Notes: generated by a model from the sequence alone, not told the origin. A stretch of 62,240 bases of DNA from an uncultured Clostridia bacterium (GCA_947625985.1 CANQQF010000008.1:1-62240); one strand, 5' to 3'; positions 44,028-53,710 are shown, counted from the first letter of the stretch. Program-made: numbers and translations.

Positions 44028-44975
44028 TTATCTATTTGTTATTTCTTCTAAATCTAATAACTCTTTCCACCTAGCATCTACTTCTTTTTGGAACTCTTCT
44101 ATCATCCATTCATTACCTGTTTTAAACATGTGTTTAAACCTCTTTTGTGGTTTTAAGAATTCTTCAATTGGTAGTTTATTTTTAGGTTTATATGAAATAT
44201 GATAAACACCATCTACAACTTCGTATAATGGCCAATAACACGTTTCTACTGCCAATTTATTTATTTTCATTAAGTCTTCTGTCGCATATCCCCAACCTCT
44301 TGGGCAAGGTGCTAATACATTTAAGAAAGCTGCTCCTTTTGTGTATATTGCTTTTTCTGCCTTTTCATATAAATCACTAAAATTCATATATCCTAAAGTT
44401 TGTGCAACATATGGTAAATGATGTCCTACCATAACTTTTGCCAAATCTTTTCTTGCTTGCATTTTTCCTGGAATAACAGATCCAGCAGGTGATGTAGTAG
44501 TATCAGCAAAACGAGGTGTTGCTGATGAACGTTGGATACCTGTATTCATATATGCACCATTATCATAACACACATATACCATATCATGTCCACGTTCCAT
44601 AGCTCCTGATAAACTTTGTAGACCAATATCATAAGTTCCACCATCTCCACCAAAAGCTATGAATTTTGTTTCGCCTTCTGGTAACTTTCCTTGTTTTTTC
44701 ATTCCTTGATATGCAGCCTCAACTCCTGAAAGTGTTGCTCCTGCACATTCAAAAGCTGTATGGATAAATGAATCTGTCCATGCCGTATATGGATAAATAA
44801 AAGTTGAAACTTCCATACAACCTGTAGCGTTTGCTACTACTGCATGATCTTCAGGTTTTAATGCTCTCATTACCATTCTTGCTACTGGTGGTGCTCCACA
44901 TCCCGCACACATTCTGTGTCCAGAAGTAAATCTTGAAGGTTTAGTTGCTATTATTTCTTTCATATTATATGCCAT
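44028..44975 (-). CDS. porB: Pyruvate:ferredoxin oxidoreductase, beta subunit
   Basis: The thiamine-binding subunit of the four-subunit oxidoreductase that turns pyruvate and CoA into acetyl-CoA, CO2 and reduced ferredoxin. Cluster cysteines start with Cys23 and Cys26 (HRMCAGCGAPP). The TPP motif is FGGDGGTYDIG with the downstream DNGAYMNTG. Length 315 is typical. Last gene of porG-porD-porA-porB. Related 2-oxoacid enzymes share this layout; pyruvate is the likeliest substrate. Confidence 0.9.
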   Translation of the reverse strand: MAYNMKEIIATKPSRFTSGHRMCAGCGAPPVARMVMRALKPEDHAVVANATGCMEVSTFIYPYTAWTDSFIHTAFECAGATLSGVEAAYQGMKKQGKLPEGETKFIAFGGDGGTYDIGLQSLSGAMERGHDMVYVCYDNGAYMNTGIQRSSATPRFADTTTSPAGSVIPGKMQARKDLAKVMVGHHLPYVAQTLGYMNFSDLYEKAEKAIYTKGAAFLNVLAPCPRGWGYATEDLMKINKLAVETCYWPLYEVVDGVYHISYKPKNKLPIEEFLKPQKRFKHMFKTGNEWMIEEFQKEVDARWKELLDLEEITNR

Positions 44976-44977
44976 AA

Positions 44978-46168
44978 TTATTTCTCCTCCCTTCTTAATC
45001 CTAAATAACGATAAGGATTTCCTATATTTTCATTTTTTACTATTTCTCCTAAATCATTATATACTGATTCTATATCTGTTTCTGTAGTATCTCTTCCTCC
45101 TATACCATAAATATAATTTACCATTGGTACAGATTTTTTATTAACATACATAGCTGAAGTAATATCTTCAAATAAAGCTCCTCCTGCTGCATTTAACGAA
45201 TCTGATTTATCTAAAATCGCTACAGCTTTTAGATGACTCAATGCTTCTGCAACTTCTTCAGATGGAAATGGTCTAAACATACGAATCTTTAGAAGTCCTG
45301 CCTTTACACCTTGTTCTCTTAATTTATTTACAACAGCTTTTGTAGTTCCTGCTGTAGAGTTCATACATACTATTGCAATTTCAGCATCATCTAATTTATA
45401 TTCTTCAAAGAAACTATATTTTCTACCTGTTAACTCTTCAAATTCTTTTGATACGTCTGCAATTACTTTTTTGGCAGCTTTCATAGCTTCTGCTTGTTGA
45501 GCTTTGTGTTCAAACAAAAATGCTTGTAAATCTAATGGACCAATTGCTATTGGTTCTTCTCTATTTAATAAATAATGTTCTGGTTTATATTCTCCAACAA
45601 AAGCTTTTACCTTATCATCTTCAAGAAGTTCGATATTTTCTATTGAATGTGAAGTAATAAATCCATCTTGACATATCATCAATGGTAATTTTACATCTGG
45701 GTGTTCTGCAATTCTATGTGCCATTAATGTATTATCATAAGCTTCTTGATTGCTTTCAGAAAATAGCATTATCCATCCTGCATCTCTTACTCCCATTGCA
45801 TCTGAATGATCATTATGGATATTTAATGGTCCTGAAACTGCTCTATTAACTAAATTTAGAACTATTGGTAAACGTAAACTTGAAGCGATATATATCATTT
45901 CCCACATTAATGATAAACCATTTGCAGAAGTAGCTGTCATAGCTCTTGCTCCTGCTGCTTGGGCACCAATACATGCACTCATTGCACTATGTTCGCTTTC
46001 AACTGCAACAAATTCTGTATCAACTTGTCCATTTGCTACGAATGTTGAAAAATATTGTGGTATTTCTGTTGAAGGTGTTATAGGAAATGCTGCTACAACA
46101 TCAGGGTTTATTTGCTTCATAGCTATAGCTACTGCTTCATTACCACTTAAACGTTCTCTTATTCCCAT
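44978..46168 (-). CDS. porA: Pyruvate:ferredoxin oxidoreductase, alpha subunit
   Basis: Core subunit with the pyrimidine-binding fold of TPP. It opens with LSGNEAVAIAMKQI and VVAAFPITPSTEI, the family signature, then VESEHSAMSACIGAQAAGARAMTATS. Length 396 is normal. Two bases separate it from porB and one from porD, so the four subunits are made together. Confidence 0.92.
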   Translation of the reverse strand: MGIRERLSGNEAVAIAMKQINPDVVAAFPITPSTEIPQYFSTFVANGQVDTEFVAVESEHSAMSACIGAQAAGARAMTATSANGLSLMWEMIYIASSLRLPIVLNLVNRAVSGPLNIHNDHSDAMGVRDAGWIMLFSESNQEAYDNTLMAHRIAEHPDVKLPLMICQDGFITSHSIENIELLEDDKVKAFVGEYKPEHYLLNREEPIAIGPLDLQAFLFEHKAQQAEAMKAAKKVIADVSKEFEELTGRKYSFFEEYKLDDAEIAIVCMNSTAGTTKAVVNKLREQGVKAGLLKIRMFRPFPSEEVAEALSHLKAVAILDKSDSLNAAGGALFEDITSAMYVNKKSVPMVNYIYGIGGRDTTETDIESVYNDLGEIVKNENIGNPYRYLGLRREEK

Positions 46169-46169
46169 A

Positions 46170-46466
46170 TTATTTTCCCTCCTCTTTCATTTCAATTGCT
46201 CCAAAAGGACATACTTGAGCACAAACTCCGCATCCTTTACAATAATCAAAATTAAAATCTTTCCTTTTTTGATCTTCACCAACTGGAATAGCATCATCTG
46301 GACAAACTGGGAAACAAAGTCCACATTGTTTACATTTTTCTTCTATATAAACTGGGCATGAACTTCTCCAATCTCCTGTTTTAAAATCTCTAGCATTACC
46401 AGATGTATAAATGTCACCACCAGGAGTTAATTTTTCCATTGGTGTTGAGTTATTTATTTCTGTCAT
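46170..46466 (-). CDS. porD: Pyruvate:ferredoxin oxidoreductase, delta (ferredoxin-like) subunit
   Basis: A 98-residue subunit with two [4Fe-4S] motifs: CKQCGLCFPVCP and CKGCGVCAQVCP (CxxCxxCxxxCP each). It passes electrons from the catalytic subunits to soluble ferredoxin. It overlaps porG by four bases. Confidence 0.94.
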   Translation of the reverse strand: MTEINNSTPMEKLTPGGDIYTSGNARDFKTGDWRSSCPVYIEEKCKQCGLCFPVCPDDAIPVGEDQKRKDFNFDYCKGCGVCAQVCPFGAIEMKEEGK

Positions 46467-47041
46467 AGTTTTTTTACCTCCTTTAATGCCATTTCTAAGG
46501 CTTTCATATTACCTTCAATAACTTCAGGTTTTTTAGCAAATTTATGTTTAAAAGATCCTTTCATATCTTCCAAAAGTGCTTCATCTGACATTATTCCAGC
46601 TACTTTAACTATAGCAGCAAGCATTGGCGTATTTGGAAAATATCTTCCTAAAGCTTCTTCTGAAATCTTTCTAGCATTTATAATATAAATGTTTCCTTTA
46701 TATCCTTTTAAATGCTTTTTTAATTCTTCTCCTTCTTTAGTTGTGTTAATAACAATTGCTCCTGTTTCTTTAAGCCCTGCTGTAACATCAACACAATCTA
46801 ATAAACTATCATCTACCACGACAACATAGTCAGGGTTATATATATTGCTATGCACCGTTATTGGTTCATCACTTATTCTATTATAAGCTGTTATTGGTGC
46901 ACCCATTCTTTCAGGTCCATATTCAGGAAAACCTTGAATAAACTTACCTGTATTAAATGCTGCATCAGCTAGCAATAAAGATGCTGTTTTCGCACCTTGG
47001 CCACCTCTACCATGCCATCTAATTTCTATTAAGTTACTCAT
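46463..47041 (-). CDS. porG: Pyruvate:ferredoxin oxidoreductase, gamma subunit
   Basis: A 192-residue gamma subunit with the family opening EIRWHGRGGQGAKTAS and the FPEYGPERMGAPITAY segment. First gene of the por operon, under a TTGACT/TATAAT promoter. Confidence 0.94.
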   Translation of the reverse strand: MSNLIEIRWHGRGGQGAKTASLLLADAAFNTGKFIQGFPEYGPERMGAPITAYNRISDEPITVHSNIYNPDYVVVVDDSLLDCVDVTAGLKETGAIVINTTKEGEELKKHLKGYKGNIYIINARKISEEALGRYFPNTPMLAAIVKVAGIMSDEALLEDMKGSFKHKFAKKPEVIEGNMKALEMALKEVKKL

Positions 47042-47076
47042 GATTTTATAGCCTCCTTTAAAAATTTCCTAAGTAA

Positions 47077-47105
47077 ATTATATGTATAAAAAACTATAAA
47101 GTCAA
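47077..47105 (-). promoter_or_regulatory. Promoter of the por operon
   Basis: TTGACT at 47100-47105 and TATAAT at 47077-47082 on the minus strand, 17-base spacer, 36 bases before porG. Confidence 0.65.
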
Positions 47106-47109
47106 GAAA

Positions 47110-47137
47110 AAAAAGTCTATTTTTGAATAGACTTTTT
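47110..47137 (-). terminator. Terminator of the flippase-like gene
   Basis: AAAAAGTCTATT pairs with AATAGACTTTTT around a 4-base loop, with a T-run on the minus strand. It starts at the stop codon of the upstream gene. Confidence 0.8.
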
Positions 47138-48215
47138 AATTTATTTTGTCTTTTTCTGTTATTTTCTGTTTTGTTGGAATCATAAATAAAGATCCTACTA
47201 TTATTGGTAAATAAAATGTATATAATCTCCAAAATAATATAGACATATTTATGGTACCTTGTTTAAATATTGAATTAAATAATAGTAAAAATCCTCCTTC
47301 TGCTCCTAAACCTGAACCTGGAGTTGGTACAAACATTAAGATTAATAATAAAAATGCTTGTATAGGTATTATTTGCCAAATGCTAATTCCTGAATTTCCA
47401 AATGCTCTGTATACCATATAAGTAATTGAATAATATGCTAAGCTTTGTATACAAGCAATAATAAACATTAGAGCTACTGTACTTTTTTGAGATTTCATAT
47501 TTTGAAATTGATTTGAAAAATTATCTATACTTTTTTCTAGTTTTGCAACTCTCTTTTCAGGATGTTTTACAATATGTATTTTCGCTAAAATTTTTATAAT
47601 TCCCTTTGATATTGACTTAATTATTTTCGGATTAATTCCTAATAATATTACTCCAACTATCGCTATTATATTTATTGAAAATCCCAAAATTGTTATCCAT
47701 AAATATTGTTTCATCATTGTTATAAAGAAATCTAATTGAAAAATCGCGACAATTAATGTTGTTATTACTAAAGCAGATTGCGTTATAGCAAACTTCATTG
47801 CTAATGCAGATGCCGAATCACTTATACGTTTTCCTGTTTTTGTTAATTCATATGCTTGCATTGGCTGACCACCTGTTGCAAATGGTGTAATATTATTAAA
47901 CAGTAATCCAATCATAGTTACCTTTATTGAATTAGTAAATTTCTGATTTTTATACATCTTTTTTATTGGTATATGCAAATTTATACTTTCACAAAACCAA
48001 TGTATTAATAAACATATCAATCCTGCAAAAACCCATCTATAGTCTACTTGTGTTAATATATTTATTATATTATCTATCCCATCCACAATAATCATATATG
48101 CTGTCAATCCTATAAATATAACGGCAATTATTATGAAATTTATTTTTGACACTTTTTTATTTACTGGTTTTACATCAACCTCATCTTCTTTTAGTTCAAT
48201 CTTTTCCTCGTCCAT
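47136..48215 (-). CDS. Lysylphosphatidylglycerol synthase/flippase-like membrane protein (UPF0104)
   Basis: A 359-residue polytopic protein with about eight hydrophobic segments, matching the integral membrane half of MprF and the AglD/YbhN family. Family motifs are visible: NNITPFATGGQPMQAY (about 110-125) and PTPGSGLGAEGGFLLLF near the C-terminus. No soluble lysyltransferase domain follows, so it is a stand-alone translocase-like protein of unknown substrate, probably a lipid. An acidic N-terminal 25 residues precede the first helix. Confidence 0.82.
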   Translation of the reverse strand: MDEEKIELKEDEVDVKPVNKKVSKINFIIIAVIFIGLTAYMIIVDGIDNIINILTQVDYRWVFAGLICLLIHWFCESINLHIPIKKMYKNQKFTNSIKVTMIGLLFNNITPFATGGQPMQAYELTKTGKRISDSASALAMKFAITQSALVITTLIVAIFQLDFFITMMKQYLWITILGFSINIIAIVGVILLGINPKIIKSISKGIIKILAKIHIVKHPEKRVAKLEKSIDNFSNQFQNMKSQKSTVALMFIIACIQSLAYYSITYMVYRAFGNSGISIWQIIPIQAFLLLILMFVPTPGSGLGAEGGFLLLFNSIFKQGTINMSILFWRLYTFYLPIIVGSLFMIPTKQKITEKDKIN

Positions 48216-48234
48216 AAATAAACTCCTTCGTCAT

Positions 48235-48318
48235 TAAAAAACAAAAGGTAAATTTTCTATACCACACAGTTTAAAACACTATTAAAGTGCTACAGGCACG
48301 GTATATAAAATTTACCAT
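48235..48318 (-). terminator. Long structured hairpin after the ferredoxin gene
   Basis: Arms of 17 bases with one mismatch (48247-48263 and 48300-48316) enclose a 36-base loop, and on the minus strand a T-rich run (complement of 48235-48246) follows. It acts at least as a terminator for the ferredoxin transcript. The loop holds a small GTGC-CTGTA-GCAC hairpin, more structure than a terminator needs. Confidence 0.6.
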
Positions 48319-48325
48319 TTTACTT

Positions 48326-48496
48326 TTATTGTTCTTCCGGCGCTTCAACTGGGCAAACTCCTGCACATGTTCCGCATGATATACAAACAGACTCGTCTAT
48401 TTCATATTTTGAATCTCCTTGTGATATACATTCTACAGGACATTGTGCCGCACAAGCACCACATGATATACATTTATCAGTTATTTTAAAAGCCAT
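48326..48496 (-). CDS. 2[4Fe-4S] ferredoxin
   Basis: A 56-residue clostridial-type ferredoxin with two CxxCxxCxxxCP motifs (CISCGACAAQCP and CISCGTCAGVCP). Start set at 48496 (MAFKITDKC), with GGAAGGTGG upstream; the longer frame from 48571 adds an unlikely leader. It probably takes electrons from the Por complex encoded nearby. It follows the ricT-like gene on the same strand. Confidence 0.95.
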   Translation of the reverse strand: MAFKITDKCISCGACAAQCPVECISQGDSKYEIDESVCISCGTCAGVCPVEAPEEQ

Positions 48497-48530
48497 TATT
48501 TTCACCACCTTCCAAATCAAATCTATATAT

Positions 48531-49454
48531 CTAATTTTGTTGTTTTTTATTTTCAATATCTTGTTTTTCAAGTTCTTCTAACTTAGCTAATTCAGCTTCA
48601 TTTTCTATTTCTTCTTGCGTTGCCTTTTCTTCTTCTACATCTTTTATAACTTTAATATCTTTTGCATCATATTTTCTATAAAAATATCCATCTCCATCTT
48701 CTTCTTTTATTTTGACTCTTACCTTTTCTTTTAAAGTTTCAATAGATTCAACTTCTCCTTCTCCTTCCTCTGTTTTTACAATAGCCCCAACTTTAGGAAG
48801 GCGTTTTAATTTTTCTTCATATATATCATGTTCATATTTTAAGCAACACATTAAACGTCCACAAGCTCCAGATATTTTATATTGATTTAATGAAAGATTT
48901 TGTTCTTTTGCCATCTTTATTGAAACAGTTTCAAAATCATTTAAGAAACTACAACAACATAATTCTCTTCCACATACTCCATTTCCACCTATTCTTTTTA
49001 CTTGATCTCTAACACCAATTTGTCTTAATTCTATTCTAGTTTTATAAATTGCTGCCAAATCCTTTACTAATTCTCTAAAGTCAATTCTTTCATCTGCAGT
49101 AAAGTAGAATAGTATTTTACTATTATCAAATTTACATTCAACATCTATTAAGTTCATATCTAACTTATGCTCTTTTATTTTCTTTTCGCAAACATTAAAG
49201 GCTTCTTTTTCTTTTTTCTTACAATCCTCGTAATGTTTAATGTCTTTATTATCTGCAATTCTAATCACTTTTTTTAATGGCTCAATAATTTTGTCATCTT
49301 CTACTACTCTATTAGAAATAACTACTGTTCCTAGCTCTTCGCCTTGAACAGTATCGACAATAACTTTATCACCTTTATTTACTTTTATATTTTTAGGATT
49401 AAAAAAATAAATTTTCCCTACCTTTTTAAATCTTACTCCTATTATACTTTTCAA
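48531..49454 (-). CDS. ricT: PSP1-domain protein (RicT/YaaT type)
   Basis: A 307-residue PSP1 protein. Start set at TTG 49454, giving MKSIIGVRFKKVGKIYFF, which matches the family N-terminus; the TTG overlaps the holB stop and has GGAGGG upstream. A Cys-rich stretch (CGRELCCCSFLND, then CGRLMCCLKYEHD) is the iron-sulfur-related signature of RicT. In Bacillus RicT works with RicA and RicF in RNA processing and affects sporulation and competence. The C-terminal 60 residues are acidic and coiled. Order holB-ricT is conserved in Bacillota. Confidence 0.9.
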   Translation of the reverse strand: MKSIIGVRFKKVGKIYFFNPKNIKVNKGDKVIVDTVQGEELGTVVISNRVVEDDKIIEPLKKVIRIADNKDIKHYEDCKKKEKEAFNVCEKKIKEHKLDMNLIDVECKFDNSKILFYFTADERIDFRELVKDLAAIYKTRIELRQIGVRDQVKRIGGNGVCGRELCCCSFLNDFETVSIKMAKEQNLSLNQYKISGACGRLMCCLKYEHDIYEEKLKRLPKVGAIVKTEEGEGEVESIETLKEKVRVKIKEEDGDGYFYRKYDAKDIKVIKDVEEEKATQEEIENEAELAKLEELEKQDIENKKQQN

Positions 49455-50338
49455 TTCATTTCCCTCCACATGTTCCATATCATATTGTCTATACACATAT
49501 CATAATTACTATTTTGTCTTAGTCTTATTTTAGTATCTTCTACTACTGAAATACATTTTGCATATTGATGATTTGTCCTAGCCAATTTTAATAATATATT
49601 ATTTATATATTCTAAAATCTTTTGTATTTCTTCTTTTGATTGATATAAAATTTCAGCTTTGTTTGTAATTTGAATTAAATCATTTGTATTTATATTATTT
49701 AGCAATTGGTTTATTTTTTCATATGTTTCATTGTCATCTTTTAATTGAATTGCTTTTGCTATACTACCTTGGAACATTTCTAACATTGTTTGAGTTGCAT
49801 TTAATTGATAATTTCGTTTTAAAAAATTTCTCATTTCTTCATCTTTAATTGGTTCAAAATGAAGAATCATACATCTTGATTTTATTGTACTTAACAAAGC
49901 ACTTTCGTTTGTTGCAATTAAAATAATTGTTACAAACTCTGGTGGTTCCTCCAATGTTTTTAATAAGCAATTTTGTGCATCAACTGTCATTTTGTCCGCA
50001 TTATCAATTATATAAACCTTTTGCTTTGATATAATGGGTTTTTCTTGTACTTTTACTTGCATCTCTCTTATCTGATTAATTTTCAAACTATTTCCATCTG
50101 GTTCAATAAGAAAAAAGTCAGGATTATTATTAGAGTCAAATTCGAGGCAAGACTTACATTTGGCACAATAATTGATTTCATTTTCACATAATAACATTTT
50201 GCTAAATTCTTTAGCTATTAATTTCTTTCCAATTCCTTCTATTCCTGAAAATAAATAACTATGTGAAATTTTCTTATTTTTTATTGTGTCTAATAATAAT
50301 TTTTTTATTTTTTCGTTTCCTATAATATTGTCAAACAT
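49451..50338 (-). CDS. holB: DNA polymerase III delta' subunit
   Basis: Clamp-loader AAA+ subunit. It has a P-loop-like segment (GIEGIGKKLIA, about 33-43), four zinc-binding cysteines (Cys51, Cys58, Cys61, Cys64 region: CENEINYCAKCKSC), KVYIIDNADKM and the SRC motif (STIKSRCMILHFEP). Length 295 is typical. It lies 8 bases after lepB and is coupled to ricT by an overlapping stop and start. Confidence 0.93.
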   Translation of the reverse strand: MFDNIIGNEKIKKLLLDTIKNKKISHSYLFSGIEGIGKKLIAKEFSKMLLCENEINYCAKCKSCLEFDSNNNPDFFLIEPDGNSLKINQIREMQVKVQEKPIISKQKVYIIDNADKMTVDAQNCLLKTLEEPPEFVTIILIATNESALLSTIKSRCMILHFEPIKDEEMRNFLKRNYQLNATQTMLEMFQGSIAKAIQLKDDNETYEKINQLLNNINTNDLIQITNKAEILYQSKEEIQKILEYINNILLKLARTNHQYAKCISVVEDTKIRLRQNSNYDMCIDNMIWNMWREMN

Positions 50339-50346
50339 TATCTCTC

Positions 50347-51045
50347 CTATTCTACTTTTCCGAATACTCCTAAAGGCCAGATTCTAATTGATACTTTACT
50401 TTCAATTTTTTCAAGTGGTATACATCCAAAAGCCCTACAATCTGTACTATGATTTCTATTATCTCCCATTGCAAATATCGTTTTTTCAGGTACTGTAAAG
50501 TCATCAAATCCATTTCCCATAATATCAGTTACTATTCCTTCTTGTAGATAGTCTTCTTGCAATTCTTCTCCATTTATAAAAACTTTTCCTTCTTTTATTT
50601 CAACATGTTCTCCTGGTAAACCTATAACTCTTTTTATATAACTTCTCTTTCCTATTTCTAAAAAATTATACATAAACCAATCAAAACCTTTTTTATATTC
50701 ATACTCTGCAACAGGATTTGATTGATCTATTTCGCTTGAATTATAAGTTACTTTACTTGGCTCTTCAAATGTAATAATATCTCCACGTTTAGGCAAAGTT
50801 TTAGTTGTCCTTCCCCATCTATTTAGCCAAAGTCTTTGATTTTGCTCTAATGTTGGGTACATTGATACTTGTTTTACTATAGTTGGAGTTCCTATAAAAT
50901 ATCTAAATAATACTGCCAAAATAACTGCAATTATAATGCAATATATCCATTCCATAAATTCTTTTAGCTTTGAGCCTTCCTTTTCTTCTTTTTTATCACT
51001 CTTTATATTCTCAACTTTTTCTTCTTGTTCATTTTTTTCTTCCAA
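50347..51045 (-). CDS. lepB: Signal peptidase I
   Basis: Membrane serine protease that removes signal peptides from secreted proteins. A charged cytosolic N-terminus (1-28) precedes one transmembrane helix (about 33-50). The catalytic serine is Ser61 (VSMYPTL) and the lysine is Lys138 (SYIKRVIGLPGE); GDNRNHSTDCRAFG is the conserved box E. Length 232, single-span Gram-positive type. It heads lepB-holB-ricT-ferredoxin. Confidence 0.96.
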   Translation of the reverse strand: MEEKNEQEEKVENIKSDKKEEKEGSKLKEFMEWIYCIIIAVILAVLFRYFIGTPTIVKQVSMYPTLEQNQRLWLNRWGRTTKTLPKRGDIITFEEPSKVTYNSSEIDQSNPVAEYEYKKGFDWFMYNFLEIGKRSYIKRVIGLPGEHVEIKEGKVFINGEELQEDYLQEGIVTDIMGNGFDDFTVPEKTIFAMGDNRNHSTDCRAFGCIPLEKIESKVSIRIWPLGVFGKVE

Positions 51046-51076
51046 CTTTATCTCTCCTTATTGATTTTTCTTTATT

Positions 51077-51105
51077 ATTATACATTATAAATGATACTTT
51101 TTCAA
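51077..51105 (-). promoter_or_regulatory. Promoter of lepB
   Basis: TTGAAA at 51100-51105 and TATAAT at 51077-51082 on the minus strand, 17-base spacer. The -35 touches the end of the histidine kinase gene. Confidence 0.6.
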
Positions 51106-51106
51106 T

Positions 51107-52549
51107 TTATTTATTATTATTTTTAGTAGGTATACGAACAACAACTTCTGTACCTTGTCCAACTACACTTTTTATATCTATACTTCCACCATTTTTATCT
51201 AAAATTTCTTTAGCTATTGATAGACCTAATCCAGTTCCTCCCATTTCTCTAGTACGTGCTTTGTCAACTCTGTAGAACCTCTCAAATATTCTATTTAAAT
51301 CCTTTTCAGGAATTCCAATTCCATTATCAAATATTTTTATATAAGCATCATTATAGACAAAACCTACATAAATCTTTATCTCTCCGCCCTCTTTTGTGTA
51401 CTTTATACTATTTGTTAATATGTTAAGCACTACTCTCTCTATATCATATTTATTTGCATATACTGGTGGAACATCGGCTGTAACAAAACAATCTACACTA
51501 TGTTTCTTTTTCATTATTTCTATTGCAAGTTTATCTTGGCATTTTTTAACTAATTCTCCCAAATCAAACTGTTCTTTTTGCGTATTTTTATTTTCACTAT
51601 CATATCTTGAAAGTGTTAGAAGATCTGTAACCAATCTTGCCATTCTTCTAGCCTCAGATGCAATAACATCTAAAAACTTATGTTGTGTTTCCTTATCGTA
51701 ATCTCCTTCTAACAATGTATCTGCATATCCCATTATAGATGTAATTGGTGTTTTTAGTTCATGTGACACATCTGCAACAAATTCTTTTCTCATTTCATCA
51801 AGTTTTACATGTTCAGTAATATCTTGAACTACTGCAATTACACCATCTGGTCTATCTTCCTCATTTTTAAATGGTGCAAAAAAGACATTAATATATTTCT
51901 CGTCCACTTGTATTCTTTGCTCTGTTGATGTCCAATTTTCTAAATAAATTATTTTCTCCATATTGATATCTAGCTTAAATTTTTTAAATATATCTGTAAA
52001 TGTACTATCTTCTGGTCTAATACTTAAAAGTTCTTTAGCTGCAGGGTTAATTAATATAATTTCACCTTCCATATTGAACGCAATGATTCCATCAGTCATA
52101 TGTAACAAAATTGTTTCTATCTGATTCTTTTGGGTTGAAACTTCTCTTAATTTTTCATTCAATTCTTTTGTCATAATTCCAAGTAAATCATCTATTTTTT
52201 GAGATTCTGATTTTCTTTTGTGTCTCTTCTCTGTAACTTCTATATCTTGTCTAGTTATTTTCTCAGCACTTTTAATTAATTTATTTTTCGGATAAATTAC
52301 ATATTTAGATAAATATATTGCAAGAAAAATTCCTATTACTGCAAAAACTGATGAAGTTATGATAAGTGCTGTTTTTGTATTTGTTTGAGCTATATAAACA
52401 GCATTTTTCATAGCTTCATTAGAATCTACTATCACTGCTTCTTTTATATCTGATATTTGCAATAAAAATATTATACCTAAACTAACTAATATAGTTATTC
52501 CTGTTAAAAAGTATATTGTTATTACTTTTGCTTTTGTTTTTTTTGACAT
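51107..52549 (-). CDS. Sensor histidine kinase (HAMP-PAS, WalK/PhoR-like)
   Basis: Two transmembrane helices (about 10-30 and 61-82) flank a very short external loop of about 30 residues. A HAMP-like segment, a PAS domain (about 140-250) and HisKA follow, with the phosphorylated His263 in DVSHELKTPITS. The HATPase has NSIKYT, DNGIGIPEKD and GTGLGLSIAKEI. No response regulator is encoded nearby, so its partner is elsewhere. It follows murG by 7 bases, at the end of murE-mraY-ftsW-murG, which suggests a link to cell-wall status. The tiny sensor loop suggests it reads membrane or cytosolic cues. Confidence 0.9.
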   Translation of the reverse strand: MSKKTKAKVITIYFLTGITILVSLGIIFLLQISDIKEAVIVDSNEAMKNAVYIAQTNTKTALIITSSVFAVIGIFLAIYLSKYVIYPKNKLIKSAEKITRQDIEVTEKRHKRKSESQKIDDLLGIMTKELNEKLREVSTQKNQIETILLHMTDGIIAFNMEGEIILINPAAKELLSIRPEDSTFTDIFKKFKLDINMEKIIYLENWTSTEQRIQVDEKYINVFFAPFKNEEDRPDGVIAVVQDITEHVKLDEMRKEFVADVSHELKTPITSIMGYADTLLEGDYDKETQHKFLDVIASEARRMARLVTDLLTLSRYDSENKNTQKEQFDLGELVKKCQDKLAIEIMKKKHSVDCFVTADVPPVYANKYDIERVVLNILTNSIKYTKEGGEIKIYVGFVYNDAYIKIFDNGIGIPEKDLNRIFERFYRVDKARTREMGGTGLGLSIAKEILDKNGGSIDIKSVVGQGTEVVVRIPTKNNNK

Positions 52550-52556
52550 GTTTTTA

Positions 52557-53675
52557 TCATTCCTTTACCAATTCTTTTATTTCTTTATAAATTTTTTCTT
52601 CCACATCCTTTGTTGCTAATTTTAGTGCATTTTCTGACATTTCTTTTTCTTTGTTTTTATTCAGAATTATTTTTTCTATATTCTTATTTAATCCCTTAGC
52701 CTCTAGCTCATTATTTAATATAATATTGGCTGCTCCTACTTTCTCTAATGCTTTTGCATTATATAGTTGATGGTCTCCACTAACATTTGGTAAAGGTATT
52801 AATATAGAAGGCTTACCCAAATTTGCTATTTCTGTTACAGTCATAGCTCCACTTCTAGCAATAATTAAATTAGATATATTCATCAACTCTTCCATGTTAT
52901 AAATATATGGAATGATTTTCATATTCTCTATATTATTTATATTAATATTGTTATCTTCTAATTTTTCTTTTATTATATCATACTGCTTTGGTCCAGTTGC
53001 CCAAATAACTTGATATTTATTATTAAGTTTTCTTTCAATTATATCAACAATAGCTTCATTTATTCTCTGAGCACCTTGACTTCCTCCAAAAATTAATACT
53101 ATAGGTTTTAATAAATTTAATCCAACTTCTTTTATTATTTTTTCTTTTTGTGCCATAGTATATTCTTTTTTTTGTATTTTTACTGGTGTTCCTGTAAATA
53201 TGATTTTATTAGCATTTGGTATTCTGTTTATTGCATCTTCAAAAGATACTAGTATTTTATCAGTTTTTTTAGCTAACATCTTTACAGCTTTACCAGGAAA
53301 TGCGTTACTTTCATGCAACAATGTCGGTATATTATATTTATGGGCTGCTGAAATTGTTGCTCCACAAATATATCCGCCTGTTCCAATTACAATATCTGGT
53401 TTAAATTCCTTTATTATCTTTTTCGCCTCTCCAAAGCCTTTTAAAGTCTTACATATTTTCTTAAAATTATCAATCGATATTTTTTTGCTTAATCCATATG
53501 CATCGATTGTCTTTAATTCATAACCCGCTCTTGGTACTAGGTCATTTTCTAATCCCCTTGTTGTACCTATAAAAGCTATCTCTGATCCTTTTTCTTCTTT
53601 TTTTATTTTATTTGCTATAGCTAAACCTGGATTAATATGACCTGCAGTTCCTGCTGCTGCTATAATTACTCTCAT
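52557..53675 (-). CDS. murG: UDP-N-acetylglucosamine:lipid I GlcNAc transferase
   Basis: Peripheral membrane enzyme that makes lipid II. The N-terminal GTAGHINPGLA loop and IGTGGYICG motif, and the C-terminal GGSQGAQRINEA and ARSGAMTVTEIANLGKPSILIPLP (donor site), are all present. Length 372 is normal. It lies after ftsW in a shortened division and cell-wall cluster. Confidence 0.96.
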   Translation of the reverse strand: MRVIIAAAGTAGHINPGLAIANKIKKEEKGSEIAFIGTTRGLENDLVPRAGYELKTIDAYGLSKKISIDNFKKICKTLKGFGEAKKIIKEFKPDIVIGTGGYICGATISAAHKYNIPTLLHESNAFPGKAVKMLAKKTDKILVSFEDAINRIPNANKIIFTGTPVKIQKKEYTMAQKEKIIKEVGLNLLKPIVLIFGGSQGAQRINEAIVDIIERKLNNKYQVIWATGPKQYDIIKEKLEDNNININNIENMKIIPYIYNMEELMNISNLIIARSGAMTVTEIANLGKPSILIPLPNVSGDHQLYNAKALEKVGAANIILNNELEAKGLNKNIEKIILNKNKEKEMSENALKLATKDVEEKIYKEIKELVKE

Positions 53676-53710
53676 AATATTATCTCCTTTATTTAGAACA
53701 TATAACTAAT

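Noticed and set aside
47038..47232. 64-codon minus-strand frame between porG and the flippase-like gene
   Set aside because: It spans the terminator and the por promoter and overlaps both genes' ends; no ribosome site.
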